Source: Incurvaria masculella
Taxonomy: Eukaryota; Arthropoda; Insecta; Lepidoptera; Incurvariidae
NCBI GenBank assembly: GCA_946894095.1
Contig: OX335650.1
Coordinates: forward strand, 6,076,001-6,140,000
Reading direction: 5' to 3'
DNA length: 64,000 nt
Shown here: positions 33,801 to 44,600 of the stretch, one piece after another
How the letters are laid out: each line of letters opens with the position of its first letter
Position numbering within the stretch: the first letter of the stretch is position 1
Position numbers and translations under genes: made by a program
Notes under the pieces: model-generated
Databases searched by the model: none
Told to the model about the DNA's origin: nothing
The model's input: only the letters and a program-made list of their open reading frames with translations

Positions 33801-36800
33801 ACTTTAAGCATTTGAGACATTTTTTTATACACACCAATAAATTCACATACATACATGAACACAATAATATATACATATATGTATTCACCCATAATCAGTA
33901 TTAGAAAATTTCAGTTACATTCAAAAAATACAATTCATTTATCAACAATTCTAAACAATTCTCCATTTTTAATTTTGATATTGACAAATCTTTTTTTTTC
34001 AAGCCTGGGTTCAAAGAGTTAAATAATCTAGGAACTACATAATTGAGAGTTCTTTTGCCGAAGTAATTTAAAGTGGTCGGAATTTGGAGCTGAAGGTCAA
34101 GTTTGAGTCTTGTCGGGTAGTCATGTGAAATAGATATCTTACGAGATTCATCAGCATAATTGCACAATATAATTTTTTGGGCACACATTGCCGGTAACAC
34201 TTTGAAATACTTGAACAGGTGTTCATGGCACTCCCTAGCTCTCGACCGTTCTGAGGATGGGGCCATAATTTTGAGTAATTGGAGACCATGAACCCTATCC
34301 AAGTACGAGTCGAACGTAAGAGCCCACACACTTACCCCATACATAATTATCGGTTCGACTAATGATCTGTACGCGACCAGAAGCAATTTGGGTGGGAGCT
34401 TATATTTGAGAGCGTAAAGACAAAGTCTCAACTTAGTGCAGATATGGTCTACATGATTCTTCCATGAAAAGTAGCTGTCGACTATAAGCCCTAGGTATTT
34501 ATGCTGTTCCACCACCTCGAGCAACCTGCAGCCCGCGGCGGCGCCAGTACAAGGGCCACTTACATGTAAGCAAGCAGGCGTCCGAGTGTGCCTTCACCTC
34601 GACTGCCAAATGACAGGTAGGGGGATCGGATGTGCATTACTTTTGTCTTCTGGCTATTCAGACCCAGTCCGTTGTCGTGGGACCATCTGACTACATTATG
34701 GAAGTCTACCGCGAGCCTTTTGACAGCTTCACTCAGGTCTTCGTCAATTGACACGATGATGGTGTCGTCTGCGAACTGGTAAATAAGGCACTTTCTGACC
34801 GCCCGGACCATATCATTGCAGTAGATGAGATATTCCAGAGGTCCCAAGCAGCTACCCTGAGCAACCCCGGAATCCATTTTGATCTCATCGCTGATCGCTC
34901 CCTTGATCTTGACCCGCGAGGGTCTGTCGTGGAGGTAGGAGGCGAGCAGTGCAAGGGCTCGCCCACGCACCCCGCTGCGTTCAAGAGCTTGTACCAGCTT
35001 ATCATGGTTCAAGGTATCGAATGCGCGGCTGTAATCTATAAGGACCATCACTACATGCTTGCGTTCGTTGAGGGCGGTATTTACCTGATCTGAAAATTTT
35101 GAAAGAAGGTCGCTAGTGCTTTTCTTTGCCTGGAATCCGTATTGACACGGAGAAATTACTTTGTAAGTATTTAGGAAGCCAGTTAAATGTGAGACCAAGT
35201 ATTTTTCGAAAACTTTATTTATGGTTGACAATATTGAGACTGGGCGATAGTTCCTACAGTCAGAGTGACTTCCTTTTTATATATTGGTCTGATAATTGCA
35301 GTCTTCAGTATGTTTGGATATTTCCCACACTCAATTGCCTTATTTATAATTTTGCTAATGACAGGGCTGACATCCTCTGATATTACTTTTAAATCAGCTG
35401 GCCTTACATTATCCTCACCTGCAGCCTTATTATTTTTCAGAAAACATATTATTTTATTTATTATAGCAGGAGTATATGAAGGAAATATAAGATTTTCTCT
35501 TGTGATTATGTTATTCGGTGTAATTGTTTGTATATCACATGTGTGGATTACCTTCGTCACTTCGTTCTAAAAAGTATTTGCAAAACTATTGGCAATTTGT
35601 GTACTTACCTAGTAATATGATTTTCCAGCCAGCATGGAAGTCGAAATCTAAACTCATTTATTTGCTTGGCGGCCTTAGTTGGCGGCACGAGTTATTGGAA
35701 AACGTCGTACTTGTAGTTAGTTCGCTTACGAATTGGGAACGCGCAACATCCAAAATTCGTTCGACTGAATAAATAGCGTCCTGTGAAGCTCAAAAATGTT
35801 GGTGTTCTTTCTTACGTGTCGTTGGAAGTCGAGAATTGCCATACAGCAAATTCGTAAGCCATCACACTCGCCGGCGCTTCCGCCGTTCTATGTAAAAATG
35901 GATACGCCGCCTCCATACAAACTTCCTTGCTCCTTCCATGCTCGATCTTATTTTCCATTAGCGTCAAATACTCACTTGTTTTCGGATGTTCCCTCAAATA
36001 TGGCTCCCTCCGGGGACACGAACCGACACGACCTCAGTGGCGCCCCAGCCCCCGCCGCCATGCACGATAGGGTGACTTCACTCCCGGCTGCTGCGGTGAT
36101 GCTGGTCCCCACAGCCGCCAGTGCGTCCACGACCCTCACAATCTGCGTCCGTACCACGTCGACGCGGCCGCGGCACGTCCAATTGCCGCTGTCGCTCTTT
36201 AGGAATTTTAGCCTCACGTAGCAGTGTTTGCTGCTCGGATCTGAGGATCTGTTGAAATGTTAGTTCGATTTTTTAGTGGAACTGGACATCGATGGCTACC
36301 ACCACGCCTGACTACACTGAACACAAAACATGGAAACTAGGTGCAATGCCAAGACCATCCTTATATTGTTCGGATACGTTTTCTGCGTCCAGTTCATTGA
36401 AGCTGTGCAATATGAGGAAGTTCCAGGCATGGCACCCTAGCTCACATGAGGTGTGTTGGACAAATATGACAGTATGTGTGAAATATCACACTGGCTAATA
36501 AACCATCCATGTTATGTCACATATAAATATACCAGATAACTATAAAAAAACGGCCAAGTGCGAGTAGGACTCACGCACGAAGGGTTCCTTACCATTATAC
36601 AAGATTTGACCCAAAAAAATTACGTTGTATGGTGGTTTCATTCTCATTTGTTTTATATTATTACTATTTGTCGTTATAGCGGCAACATAAATATGTACTC
36701 TGTGAAAATTTCATCTGTCTCCTTATTACGGCTGATGGGATACAACCCTGCAGCCTTAGTAATAGGGTTCCGTTTGGCAAACAACGGTTATGGTTCTCGA

Positions 36801-39744
36801 GCAGGCTATCGTTACGGTTTCCGGCAGCGACTATATCTTTTTTTAAGAAAATCCAGCGTCCGTCCAGCACAGCCACCCGTGCTGACGACCAAAGGTGCTC
36901 AGAAAAGCCAAATACACCCCGCCTCGCGAAACCGCACTCAGCGAGGCACCATACCAACGAATTTTCGGACTATCAGAAAGACTAGCGAGCTTCTTCAAAG
37001 TACGCTTGAAGCCTCCCAGGTTATAGGTATAAGGACAGGCACCCGCCGGCAGACAGTTCCATATCCTGGCGGTGCAGCAGAGGAATGAGTTTGAGAGACG
37101 GTTCGTTCTCAAAAGCCAAATGTGAACCTCAAGGGGGTGCTCTGATTCTCTGCGGTGGGTGCTCCGGAACTTTCCATACCAAGTACTTGCTTATATGGTT
37201 TTATTTAGTAGTTATCGACGATTCTGTAGAATCGAAAAACTAAAATTTTGTTTGGTTCAAAAAATACAAATCTCTTTAGGTTAATTTACAAATATAAAAT
37301 TTTAAAGTACCGTAACTTTTTAACCAGTTATTTTTTTAGTAATGTAGTATGTGTGTTTACTGGATGTTAACAAATAAATGAACCACTGAAACTATATCTC
37401 CCTGAGCTTATTTGTAGCACAAAGATTCACAAAATTATTTCGGAGTTAGAGTTAAATTTCGATGGGAGTTATGGAGCATGGAAGGGCGGAGTACCGGTCG
37501 AAACTCAGCACGCCACGAGTTCGAGGAAGACGGACTGTGGCTAGTTTGCGTACGAAATTTGGGACGCGCAACATCGAATGTTCGTTGCACTATTTTTTTA
37601 TTTTTTTATTTTCAAGTTGTCTTTATTCAGTTTTATGAAACAAACACAACATAAGTACCAAACATTAAATACACTTAATTAAATATAAAAAAAATCATCC
37701 ATTGGGACTGTTGTCATTGTCCCCAATACTGATGCAGCGTTCCCCCGCTGAATAGCTAAATAGAGTCCTGTGAAGTTCTTACTTGTTCTTACGTGACGTT
37801 GGAACTCGATAAAATCAGTGGTAAGCGAATTCGTAAGCGAACGGTCTCGATGACGCTGTCGCGTTCAGTTGATACTCCCGCCCTTCCATGATCGTTGCAT
37901 TGTCCCCTCTCGACCAGCATTTTAGCCATACAGCAAGCGATATACGCTTGCTGTATGGCTAAAATGCCGGGAAGGATACGTCCTAGGGCATTAGGCAGGC
38001 AAAGCGTCTGGCACTCACGGCAGCTCGGAACCGTTGGGGTGGATGAAGCTACAAGGCGAGAGCACATCGGAGCAGGTGATCTCCAACTCCTCGCCTTCCG
38101 ACGCCAGCGCGCTCTTCGCACTTCCCCCTTCCGGTACCGCGCGCACCGCCACCACTCTCAAACCTGTCCATCTTCCCATTATGTTACCAAGACATCTCCA
38201 ACGGCTGCTGGGATGGCTCGTCACTATGACTCGTTAAACGATAAAGTCACAGACACGCACGGAAGCCTGCAAATGCCCAGTATAAAAAATATTGCATTGC
38301 CCGTTTCATGTGAGAAGTGAACTAGGAGATCCATAACAGACCGATTTGGACGGAAGCCGTATTGGTGATCGCTGAGGAGTTCATCAACTAAGAGTTATCG
38401 ATGAGATCCATCACTGGATCACTATACCATATACAAGATGAATCTTCATTGCCGCCTCGACCATCTATTCATCCAATGCAATGGCTACAATCCGGGCGCC
38501 TTACGCGCTTAACCCTACCACTTTTTACCGCACTTGATTCCGAACCCTGGAACAGCTCGCATCGGTGACGAAATAATGTATCCAACTTAGAAGGATAAAA
38601 AAGTGGTGAATTAACGGGGTAGGGATTTAAACCCAGACCTCTGGCATGCAAGTCAAATCCCTGCGCCACTAAGCTGCAAGCTGTTCAAAGTCATAGATTG
38701 CAGATGATCTACAAAAAAAATCATGACATGTGAATAAGTAAGAATTTATTAAATTATTTTCCTATAATTATCACAACGTCGTCTGTTCGGTAAGCATTAT
38801 CATTTTACATTCATTGTGACAGAGAAAAGGACATGAATATTTGAATGATTTCTCGAAGAGGCAAACATTACTGCAGCCATTAAAAATTCAACAAAAATGC
38901 TTGAATCTGTAAGTGGTTTCGTAGAGTAGCATGATTATTAACAATATTGTTTTCACAAACCTCACGCCAATCATTTTTCATTACAAACATTAGAAAGATT
39001 AAGGTTTTCACAAAGTGCTGATTTTTGTTTTATCGACACTTAAGGTGGCCCAACCCGCTCATCTCCCCATACAAAAGGGGAAAGAAGATCACGCCCAAAT
39101 TTCTTTCCAGAGATCCAAAATTTTGCTCAAAATAGCTTTATTTGATTGAACTAGATGTCTGATGACCATTGGCATTGTAAAATTGTGTTTGGTTTCCAAG
39201 TTATAACGTCCGAAAGTTCGAATTTTCGCGCGTTTAATACAATAACTTTGGAGGTGGATTACGCAATGATAAAGTAAGAAGATCTTAAAAAGATTAGTCA
39301 TCAGACATAGCTTATTTATACAAGATTTAGAATCTATTTGGTTTTTGTTAGATTTTTGACTACAGCGGTCGTGGTTTACTTTTAGCTATAAGTCGTTTTG
39401 AAATTAAAATCTTACCAAATCATACACTATGCACATTGTCTTTTTTGTGGACAGGTTGCATCTTCCTCATCACGGAGCCTGTCTTATTCTTAGGTCCCAG
39501 AGCGACACATCACGGTTTTGTACCATGCCCGCAAATGAGTTGAGGCCGCCGGGTTGGTCTGATTATCTTGTACTGGTATGGATTGCCAGCCGCTAAGAAA
39601 GGCCCTTAATTTGTGGCGATTAAGCTAATCAGCAGTAGGTGAAAAAGGCCCTAAATATCTCAACTTACCATAGCTTTCCTGTATTCGAGATAGACACATC
39701 ACCATCGTTAGAACAATGGCGATGATTATTATTCGGCAAACCAT
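30802..39744 (-). CDS. Two-Ig-domain transmembrane protein B, 5 exons
   Basis: Tandem paralogue of Ig protein A; predicted surface protein of 302 aa. Exons 39669-39744, 38019-38163, 35976-36248, 33067-33230 and 30802-31052 join in phases 1, 2, 2 and 1, the same series as gene A, to a TAG. Exon 1 is a signal peptide (MVCRIIIIAIVLTMVMCLS). Exon 2 opens Ig1 (LEITC, PCSFIHPNGS). Exon 3 closes it (SDSGNWTC) and opens Ig2 (EVTLSC, SCRFVSPEG). Exon 4 closes Ig2 (RDRGAWRC). Exon 5 has an Ala/Gly-rich membrane helix followed by RRRRRSRPRR and a tail ending DDLCLK. Tails of A and B have diverged completely. Intron 4 holds a 200-bp satellite, intron 3 a LINE. Confidence 0.87.
31065..32070. repeat. 200-bp satellite, five tandem units
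   Basis: Units begin near 31067, 31267, 31467, 31672 and 31872 with TGTGACCAACTGTTC(T/C)GAT and contain TGACGTCATCTGAAGGTCTT and GCCCTACGACGTCTCTCTCA. Identity is very high, with a six-base expansion (ATATAATATA) in one unit. The first unit starts about a dozen bp from the acceptor of Ig gene B exon 5. Repeated minus-strand ORFs of 67 codons are a by-product. Confidence 0.92.
32215..32425. repeat. Two-unit repeat of about 105-115 bp
   Basis: CCGTATACTGGACGTCCGGA and CCGTATACTAGACTTCCAAA start two units that share GACGCATTAACCT, TCTGCTGC, TAATGGACGTCCAG and GATGCATGTACGT. It directly follows the satellite. Confidence 0.7.
32427..32745. mobile_element. MITE with TTCTCACCTA-type inverted ends
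   Basis: TTCTCACCTAAATTGGCGTT at the left is mirrored by AACGCCAATATAGGTGAGAA at the right. The interior shares GTCAAACTCAGACTTCCGAT and CTTCTTCAAGCTGTCAAA with 12112-12425. Ig gene B intron 4. Confidence 0.8.
33440..33745. repeat. Dispersed repeat fragments
   Basis: 33440-33530 matches the GGCATGGTTTCGCAG...GGACGTCGTCGGG family (also at 20330 and 59700). 33555-33745 matches 18540-18720 (GTACAAACGACATC, TGTCGCCGAAGG, GATACGCTCTGTAC). Confidence 0.5.
33880..35575 (-). mobile_element. 5'-truncated, frameshifted non-LTR retrotransposon
   Basis: Three successive minus-strand frames carry one RT. 35219-35560 has the fingers (FLKNNKAAGEDNVRP, TAIIRPIYKK). 34560-35231 has the palm (VLIDYSRAFDTLNHDKL, GVAQGSCLGP, IYQFADDTIIV). 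33901-34524 has the C-terminal part (KYLGLIVDSYFSWKNHV, YRSLVEPIIMYGVSVW). Frames change near 35225 and 34540. The 3' end runs into an ACAT/ATAC-rich tail near 33840-33890. No endonuclease or RNase H remains. Jockey/CR1-like; inserted in Ig gene B intron 3. Confidence 0.88.
35631..35943. mobile_element. MITE with AGCATGGAAG inverted ends
   Basis: CCAGCATGGAAGTC at the left, CTTGCTCCTTCCATGCTCG at the right. The interior phrases AATTGGGAACGCGCAACATC and TAGCGTCCTGTGAAG are shared with 37474-37893. It ends about 30 bp from the donor of Ig gene B exon 3. Confidence 0.7.
36290..36515 (-). repeat. Rearranged SINE body fragment
   Basis: ACTGGACATCGATGGCTACC and GAAACTAGGTGCAATGCC are body pieces read in reverse; AGGCATGGCACCCTAGCTCA follows in the other sense, so two halves face each other. 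Confidence 0.55.
36540..36800 (+). repeat. GAAGGGTTCCGTACCAT-family repeat
   Basis: CGGCCAAGTGCGAGTAGGAC, CACGAAGGGTTCCTTACCAT, TATAGCGGCAACATAAATAT and TAGTAATAGGGTTCCGTTTG, in family order. Confidence 0.7.
36843..37190 (-). mobile_element. Jockey-like pol C-terminal fragment
   Basis: Minus-strand reading MRTNRLSNSFLC, TARIWNCLPAG, YNLGGFKRTLKKL is the typical extreme C-terminus of Jockey/CR1-like polymerases. Only this end remains, next to the repeat at 36540. Confidence 0.7.
37474..37893. mobile_element. MITE with GCATGGAAG ends, interrupted
   Basis: GAGCATGGAAGGGCGG at the left and CCCGCCCTTCCATGAT at the right. Family phrases GGGACGCGCAACATCGAATG and AGAGTCCTGTGAAG lie on either side of an AT-rich insert at about 37590-37755. 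Confidence 0.65.
37917..37967. repeat. Perfect 23-bp hairpin
   Basis: Arms 37917-37939 and 37945-37967 are exact reverse complements with a 5-base loop ATATA. It stands about 50 bp downstream (minus sense) of the donor of Ig gene B exon 2, just outside a MITE. Confidence 0.9.
38450..38690 (-). mobile_element. tRNA-headed SINE, minus, worn
   Basis: Body GCCGCCTCGACCATCTATTC, CCCTGGAACAGCTCGCAT, then head complement GGATTTAAACCCAGACCTCT and GCGCCACTAAGCTGCAAGCT. It matches the head type at 491. Ig gene B intron 1. Confidence 0.7.
39040..39575. mobile_element. TTAAGGTGG-ended MITE family, longer form
   Basis: TTAAGGTGGCCCAACCCGCT, CATCTCCCCATACAAAAGGG, GAAAGAAGATCACGCCC. An interior CATCAGACAT/ATGTCTGATGACCA pair and the end AAATGAGTTGAGGCCGCCGG match the family. 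It ends about 95 bp before Ig gene B exon 1. Confidence 0.65.
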
Positions 39745-40277
39745 GTTTTATTTATTCGCACTGTTCACAACTTGATTACAAAAATATCCATGATTGTAAG
39801 CGGACTTTTCTAGCACACTATTCAGTTCATTTATATTGAGTGGATACCTAGCTGTTTAAACATAATGATTATTACTTATTTATTATGAAAGTGGATACAT
39901 ACTTTTGTTGTTTAGTACCTACTTGGGTAATAACAACGTACCCACGTACTTATCATATTTGAAACATAACTTAGGTAAGCAAGTACCTAAGTATTTTGAT
40001 CCTTCGCACTGCACTCGTCTTGTCTATCAATAAAAAGGTCTCTCGTTGCACAATTTTGGAAGGAAAGTTTCTGTTGTGTTCAAAAAGGACAACTAATCAA
40101 TCACTCTAACTGGTTTTACTTAGCTCAATCACATAAAATGAATATTAAAATATTTATGTATCATTACAGTTCTCAATTCCAAGGCCGACGAAACAGATGG
40201 TTTTAACTCAGTGGACCGACAGATACTGATAAGCATTCATTGGACGCAATTCAAACAATGTTTCGGTACCTATATTG

Positions 40278-40661
40278 ATTTTTTTTATGTGACTGGAGAT
40301 GGATGGCTAATACCACAAGTTCTGTCATGGTATTCGCCCAACACACCACATGGGAACTAGGTGCCATGCCAGGACCTTCCTTATATTGCACGGCTACATT
40401 GAACTGGATGGAAAACACGGACAATTTTCAGTGCCGCTTCGACCATCGTTCATCCAATGCGATGGTACCAACCCGGGCGGGATTAACCCTACCACCTAGT
40501 AAGTAAGGAAGGGGACCTACAGTTTAACGTGGAATCCGAACCACGGCCAGCCTCTCTCAACGGTCTAATGGTCACCCATCCAAGACCAGACCGGACCCAG
40601 CGTTGCTTAACTTCGGAGAGCGATCGCCGAAGTGTCGCGCCACTGGGCCACTGAGGCTGAC
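40278..40661 (-). mobile_element. 5S-rRNA-headed SINE, minus
   Basis: T run at the left (poly(A) end), body complement, then the head complement GGTCACCCATCCAAGACCAG, GCGTTGCTTAACTTCGGAGA and GCCACTGAGGCTGAC. Very close to the copy at 14309, including the junction between head and body. ATATTG on both flanks may be a remnant target duplication. Confidence 0.88.
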
Positions 40662-40711
40662 ATATTGGAAAGAGAGCTTTATGGAGAAAGAAATAAGAAG
40701 CAAACTAATAC

Positions 40712-40990
40712 AAAAAAACCGGCCAAGTGCGAGTCGGACTCGCACACAAAGTGGATCCGTACCATTATACATTATTTGACCCAAAGAAATCACGTTTCTT
40801 GTATGGGCCACTATACAAGAAACCGAAACGGCAACAGAAATACAAATATTTGAAAATTTTCAGCTGTCTATCAATTACGGTTCATGAGGTCTAGCCCTGT
40901 GACAGACGGACGGGCGGACAGCGGAATCTTAGTAATAGGGTTCCGTTTGGCACCGTTTGAGTAAAGAACCCTAAAAAAGCAAATAAATCC
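40712..40990 (+). repeat. GAAGGGTTCCGTACCAT-family repeat
   Basis: GGCCAAGTGCGAGTCGGACT, GATCCGTACCATTATAC, GACAGACGGACGGGCGGACA, TAGTAATAGGGTTCCGTTTG and GAACCCTAAAAAAG in family order. Adjoins the SINE at 40661. Confidence 0.7.
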
Positions 40991-41219
40991 ATGATAGTTA
41001 TGGACAATGTAAATTTTACGATAGTAACATATTTTTCTGACGTCATACAGACAGATATGACCACATTAAATTTGCCTATGATTAGAAGGTAGATTTTATT
41101 TAGACCTTTTGTATGAGTAGTAAAACTAAGGACCAGAGGTTATAGAGATATGACACAATGAAATTTGAACATGATAGGAATTCAGGTCTCGATGAGTCCT
41201 TTTGAGTAGGTAGCAACAC

Positions 41220-41505
41220 AATGCCTTTAGGACTACTCATTCAATGCGATAGTACCAACCCGTACAGGATTAACCCTACCACCTAGTACGTAAGAAAACC
41301 TACAGAAGTATTCCGAGTGGGCAGACTAACTTTAATACGGGGATTATCGTCGGACTATAAAACATTTTGTATGGTTAGTCCGGTGCTAGTCCGCGTACTT
41401 GACAGTTCACTCTGAATACAACTGCTCCAGTTTCACGTGGAATCCGAACCACGGCCAGCCAATTGGTGTCCCATCTAGAACCCAACCGCCCTGAGTTGCT
41501 TCAAC
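41220..41505. repeat. SINE pieces split by a TATTCAGAGT MITE
   Basis: 41225-41305 and 41425-41500 are minus-sense 5S-SINE body and head parts (CAATGCGATAGTACCAACCC; ACGTGGAATCCGAACCACGG). Between them 41308-41421 is a short MITE (ATTCCGAGTGGGCAGACTAA ... CACTCTGAATACAAC). Removing it makes the SINE nearly continuous. Confidence 0.65.
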
Positions 41506-41664
41506 CAGGTAGATTTGCAACTAACAGTTGTTTTTGACTATTTATCTGTAGAGGGAAATTCAAGAAAGGAGAGAAGCTTAAATTAATCAGAATAGTTCTA
41601 AAAAAAGAAAAAATCACAAATTTGAATCACCCACAAAATAAAACTCAGAATAATATTTTGGTCA

Positions 41665-41670
41665 TTTATT
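41665..41670 (-). terminator. Poly(A) signal for SUV3
   Basis: AATAAA on the minus strand, 26 bases past the SUV3 stop at 41696. It implies a very short 3' UTR. Confidence 0.55.
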
Positions 41671-41695
41671 TACTCCTAACTTAAATATGTGACAG

Positions 41696-44600
41696 CTATT
41701 TCCTACTCTTTCGATTTGTCCGGACCTTTTTACTCTGCGGTTTTGATTCCTTGTCAGCCAGCTCTTCTTGTAGCTTCACAAGCATCTGCGGAGTCAGCAG
41801 ACCCTGTATAGACAAGTATACTATGGATTAGTGCTGGAACAATATTTCCAATAATATTACTATCTTGTGAAAATAAGAGTCAATCCTTCTCTGGAAAACA
41901 AAATAAAAAAATTAATTAATTGAGCTCACAAGCAATTTTGTTTCCATGCAAAAATAGTTTTAATAAATCTAAATTTAAAAAAATCATGGACGGAATAACT
42001 AATGACTTTGTTCTCTCTAGGTAGCACTATAGGTTAAATAGGAAAGTATCGATAGCTAATGTCATACAACATACAGAACTCGCCGAAAACTGCTTATTTT
42101 CTAACCAGCGCCATTTCTAACCAGCGCCATCTCCCGTCACTGCCAGAACTAGTTACACCTGCATTAAACTAAGCTTGATTCCAAATTCTGCATAGGTATG
42201 CGTGATGACAACTTTCCATTTTAACTTTTTTTAAATTAGATAGTCATTGTAAATAAGAAAATATCATTAATATTCATTGGTTTCTATTTCATGTATTCTG
42301 AAATTTAAATCGCAACGCCTCCTGTGGACTTTTATTATCCCTATTCTATGCAGGTATAATGTTAGCAATCTATCCCTTCGTCTTTAATCTATGGTTCAAA
42401 AGACAAAAAATACCAATGTGCCAATGTGCTTAAGGGCGTGATAACACTTAATTGGATTCAGATCCATAGGGGCGTAAGGTAAACTATATATTATTATTTT
42501 TAAAAATAACTACTACTTATTTCGGAATTTCAAAAAGATGATAGATGCATTGATAGTCTAGCTATATTTAAAACCTATAACGGTAAATTTTTTTACATGC
42601 ATAAATATTTGTCTAATTTGAGAACACAAAGCACCAGCGACTTACAATGTTATCTTAAGATTATAGCTAGACCATCAATATACATATAAAACTTTTGGAT
42701 TATCCAAATTCGCTGTGGTTATTTTTAAATATATTCAAATGTCGTTTTATTTACACCCGTATCGAACTGAACACAATCGGCTCATATCGGAAGCTCGGAA
42801 ATATGTGGGTTCTCGGTGGTTCATCGCGTTCTCAACGCACTGTGCATATACTGACCCTCGCGACTAGAATTTCGGACAGTTTCCCCTTGGAGTCCGAGCG
42901 TTCGTCGCGCGAGGCGAGCGCCCGGCGCGCCTTCCGCCGCCGCTCGCCGTCCGCTGCCGTCTCCGCCGCCCCGCCCGCCTCCCAGCCGAGCACCGACTCC
43001 GAGTTGCGGAGCAGCCTGCCAGCACCGAGCGGTCACGTCACGCAGCTAGCTCAGGGGCGCGGGGCCTTGTTTTTTTGACAGAGGAGTCCAATCCCCGTCC
43101 CGTTCATTCACGGTACAGTTGCGCTGTCAATCTCTTTACGAGTTGACGTCACGAATGCAAGCCGTTCTATGGTTCATGTAATTCATGTAACAGTAGGCGC
43201 CATTCCATCTACTAGGTGGTAGGGTGAAGCTCAGATCGGTACCATCGCATTGGTTAAAACGATAGTCGAAGTGCCAATGAACAATTGTCCGTGTTTTCCA
43301 TTCAGTTTAATGTAGCCGTGCTCATAATGGCAGATTTTGTGTTAAAGTGTATCAGATCTGCCGCAGAAATGTTTACAGAGCATTCTCTAAACAGTTCCAT
43401 ATCAAAATTCACCTTGATAACTTAACAAATATGTTTTTCATTAATTCCATTTATTATTTTGCACGTGATTCACGCATCTTAGAAAAATCACTTGTATCCG
43501 AGCAGACTCAGAAGAGTTAAGAGCAGTCCTCCACTCAGAACAGAGACTGGTGTGCGACTGTGCTTGGATTAGGCATTAACACGATACGAGTACAGTCTGA
43601 ATGACCATTTGAGCCTAATTGGTCTGAACTAGCTCTTATCGTGTCACTGTAATAAAATACCTCTCCAATAGGTGAGGGATATTTCTTTCATGTCATGAAG
43701 TGATTCATGTACGTACACACAGTTTTAGCGTGCAGTAGTGACATTTGATCCAGTTACGAACACGGATACATACTCTCGTGGTCTCGTTACACGCAAGGCC
43801 CACGAGATATTGCGAGATGTAACCACCGTAGTTACTATTATGACAGCTCACCTGGTGATCTGGAATATCCCTTGCTGTATGATAGCGTCCAGCTCCTTTC
43901 CCATCTCTCTGACCGCTTTGCCGTCCGGGAACATATCTTCGAACCGGTAACTAAAACATCACTTACGGAAAATTATCTAAATATTTAAAAATAATTTTCA
44001 AAGAAATCCAACATTTCAATTCCTCATATATCTAATCCTTGGGAACTCGTGTAGTACCCACACACAAAGACATCCCAAAATATGTACATTTGCAAATACA
44101 TCCACACTATTGTGAAGATAAAAAAATACTATCATAAAAGATTAAACACAAAAAAATCCAATTTTTGCCCTCTAATTGTTATTATTTTTTTAATTAACCT
44201 ATTTGTCGTAATGGGGGCAAAATAAATACATGCTCTGTAAAAACTTCAGGTGCCTGCCTATTACTGTTCGTGAGATACAGCCCTGTGAGAGACGGACGGA
44301 CGGACGGACAGCGAAGGCTAATAATAGGGTTCCGGTGGAACCCTTTGAGTTCGGTACCCTAAAAATAGGTTCCGTCAGTAAAGGCCATAGCGTTAGCATC
44401 CTCCTGCATGTTGCCGCTCACCTAAGCCACAGATAGAGGTCGAGCACATCGAAAACCCCCTCCAAGTGTACGAGGTCCATGATGGTCTTGGGAGCGGAGA
44501 GCGGCCAGTCCACCGCGTTGCACAGCCAGCCGCGGGTGATCGGCTCGTTGCGACTGTACTGGCGCACCACCTGCGACCATACGCGCATGTTCGTCAAGCA

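Noticed and set aside
42821..43078. ORFs around SUV3 exon 14 in other frames
   Set aside because: GC-rich exon; only the minus-strand frame joins in phase with exons 13 and 15.
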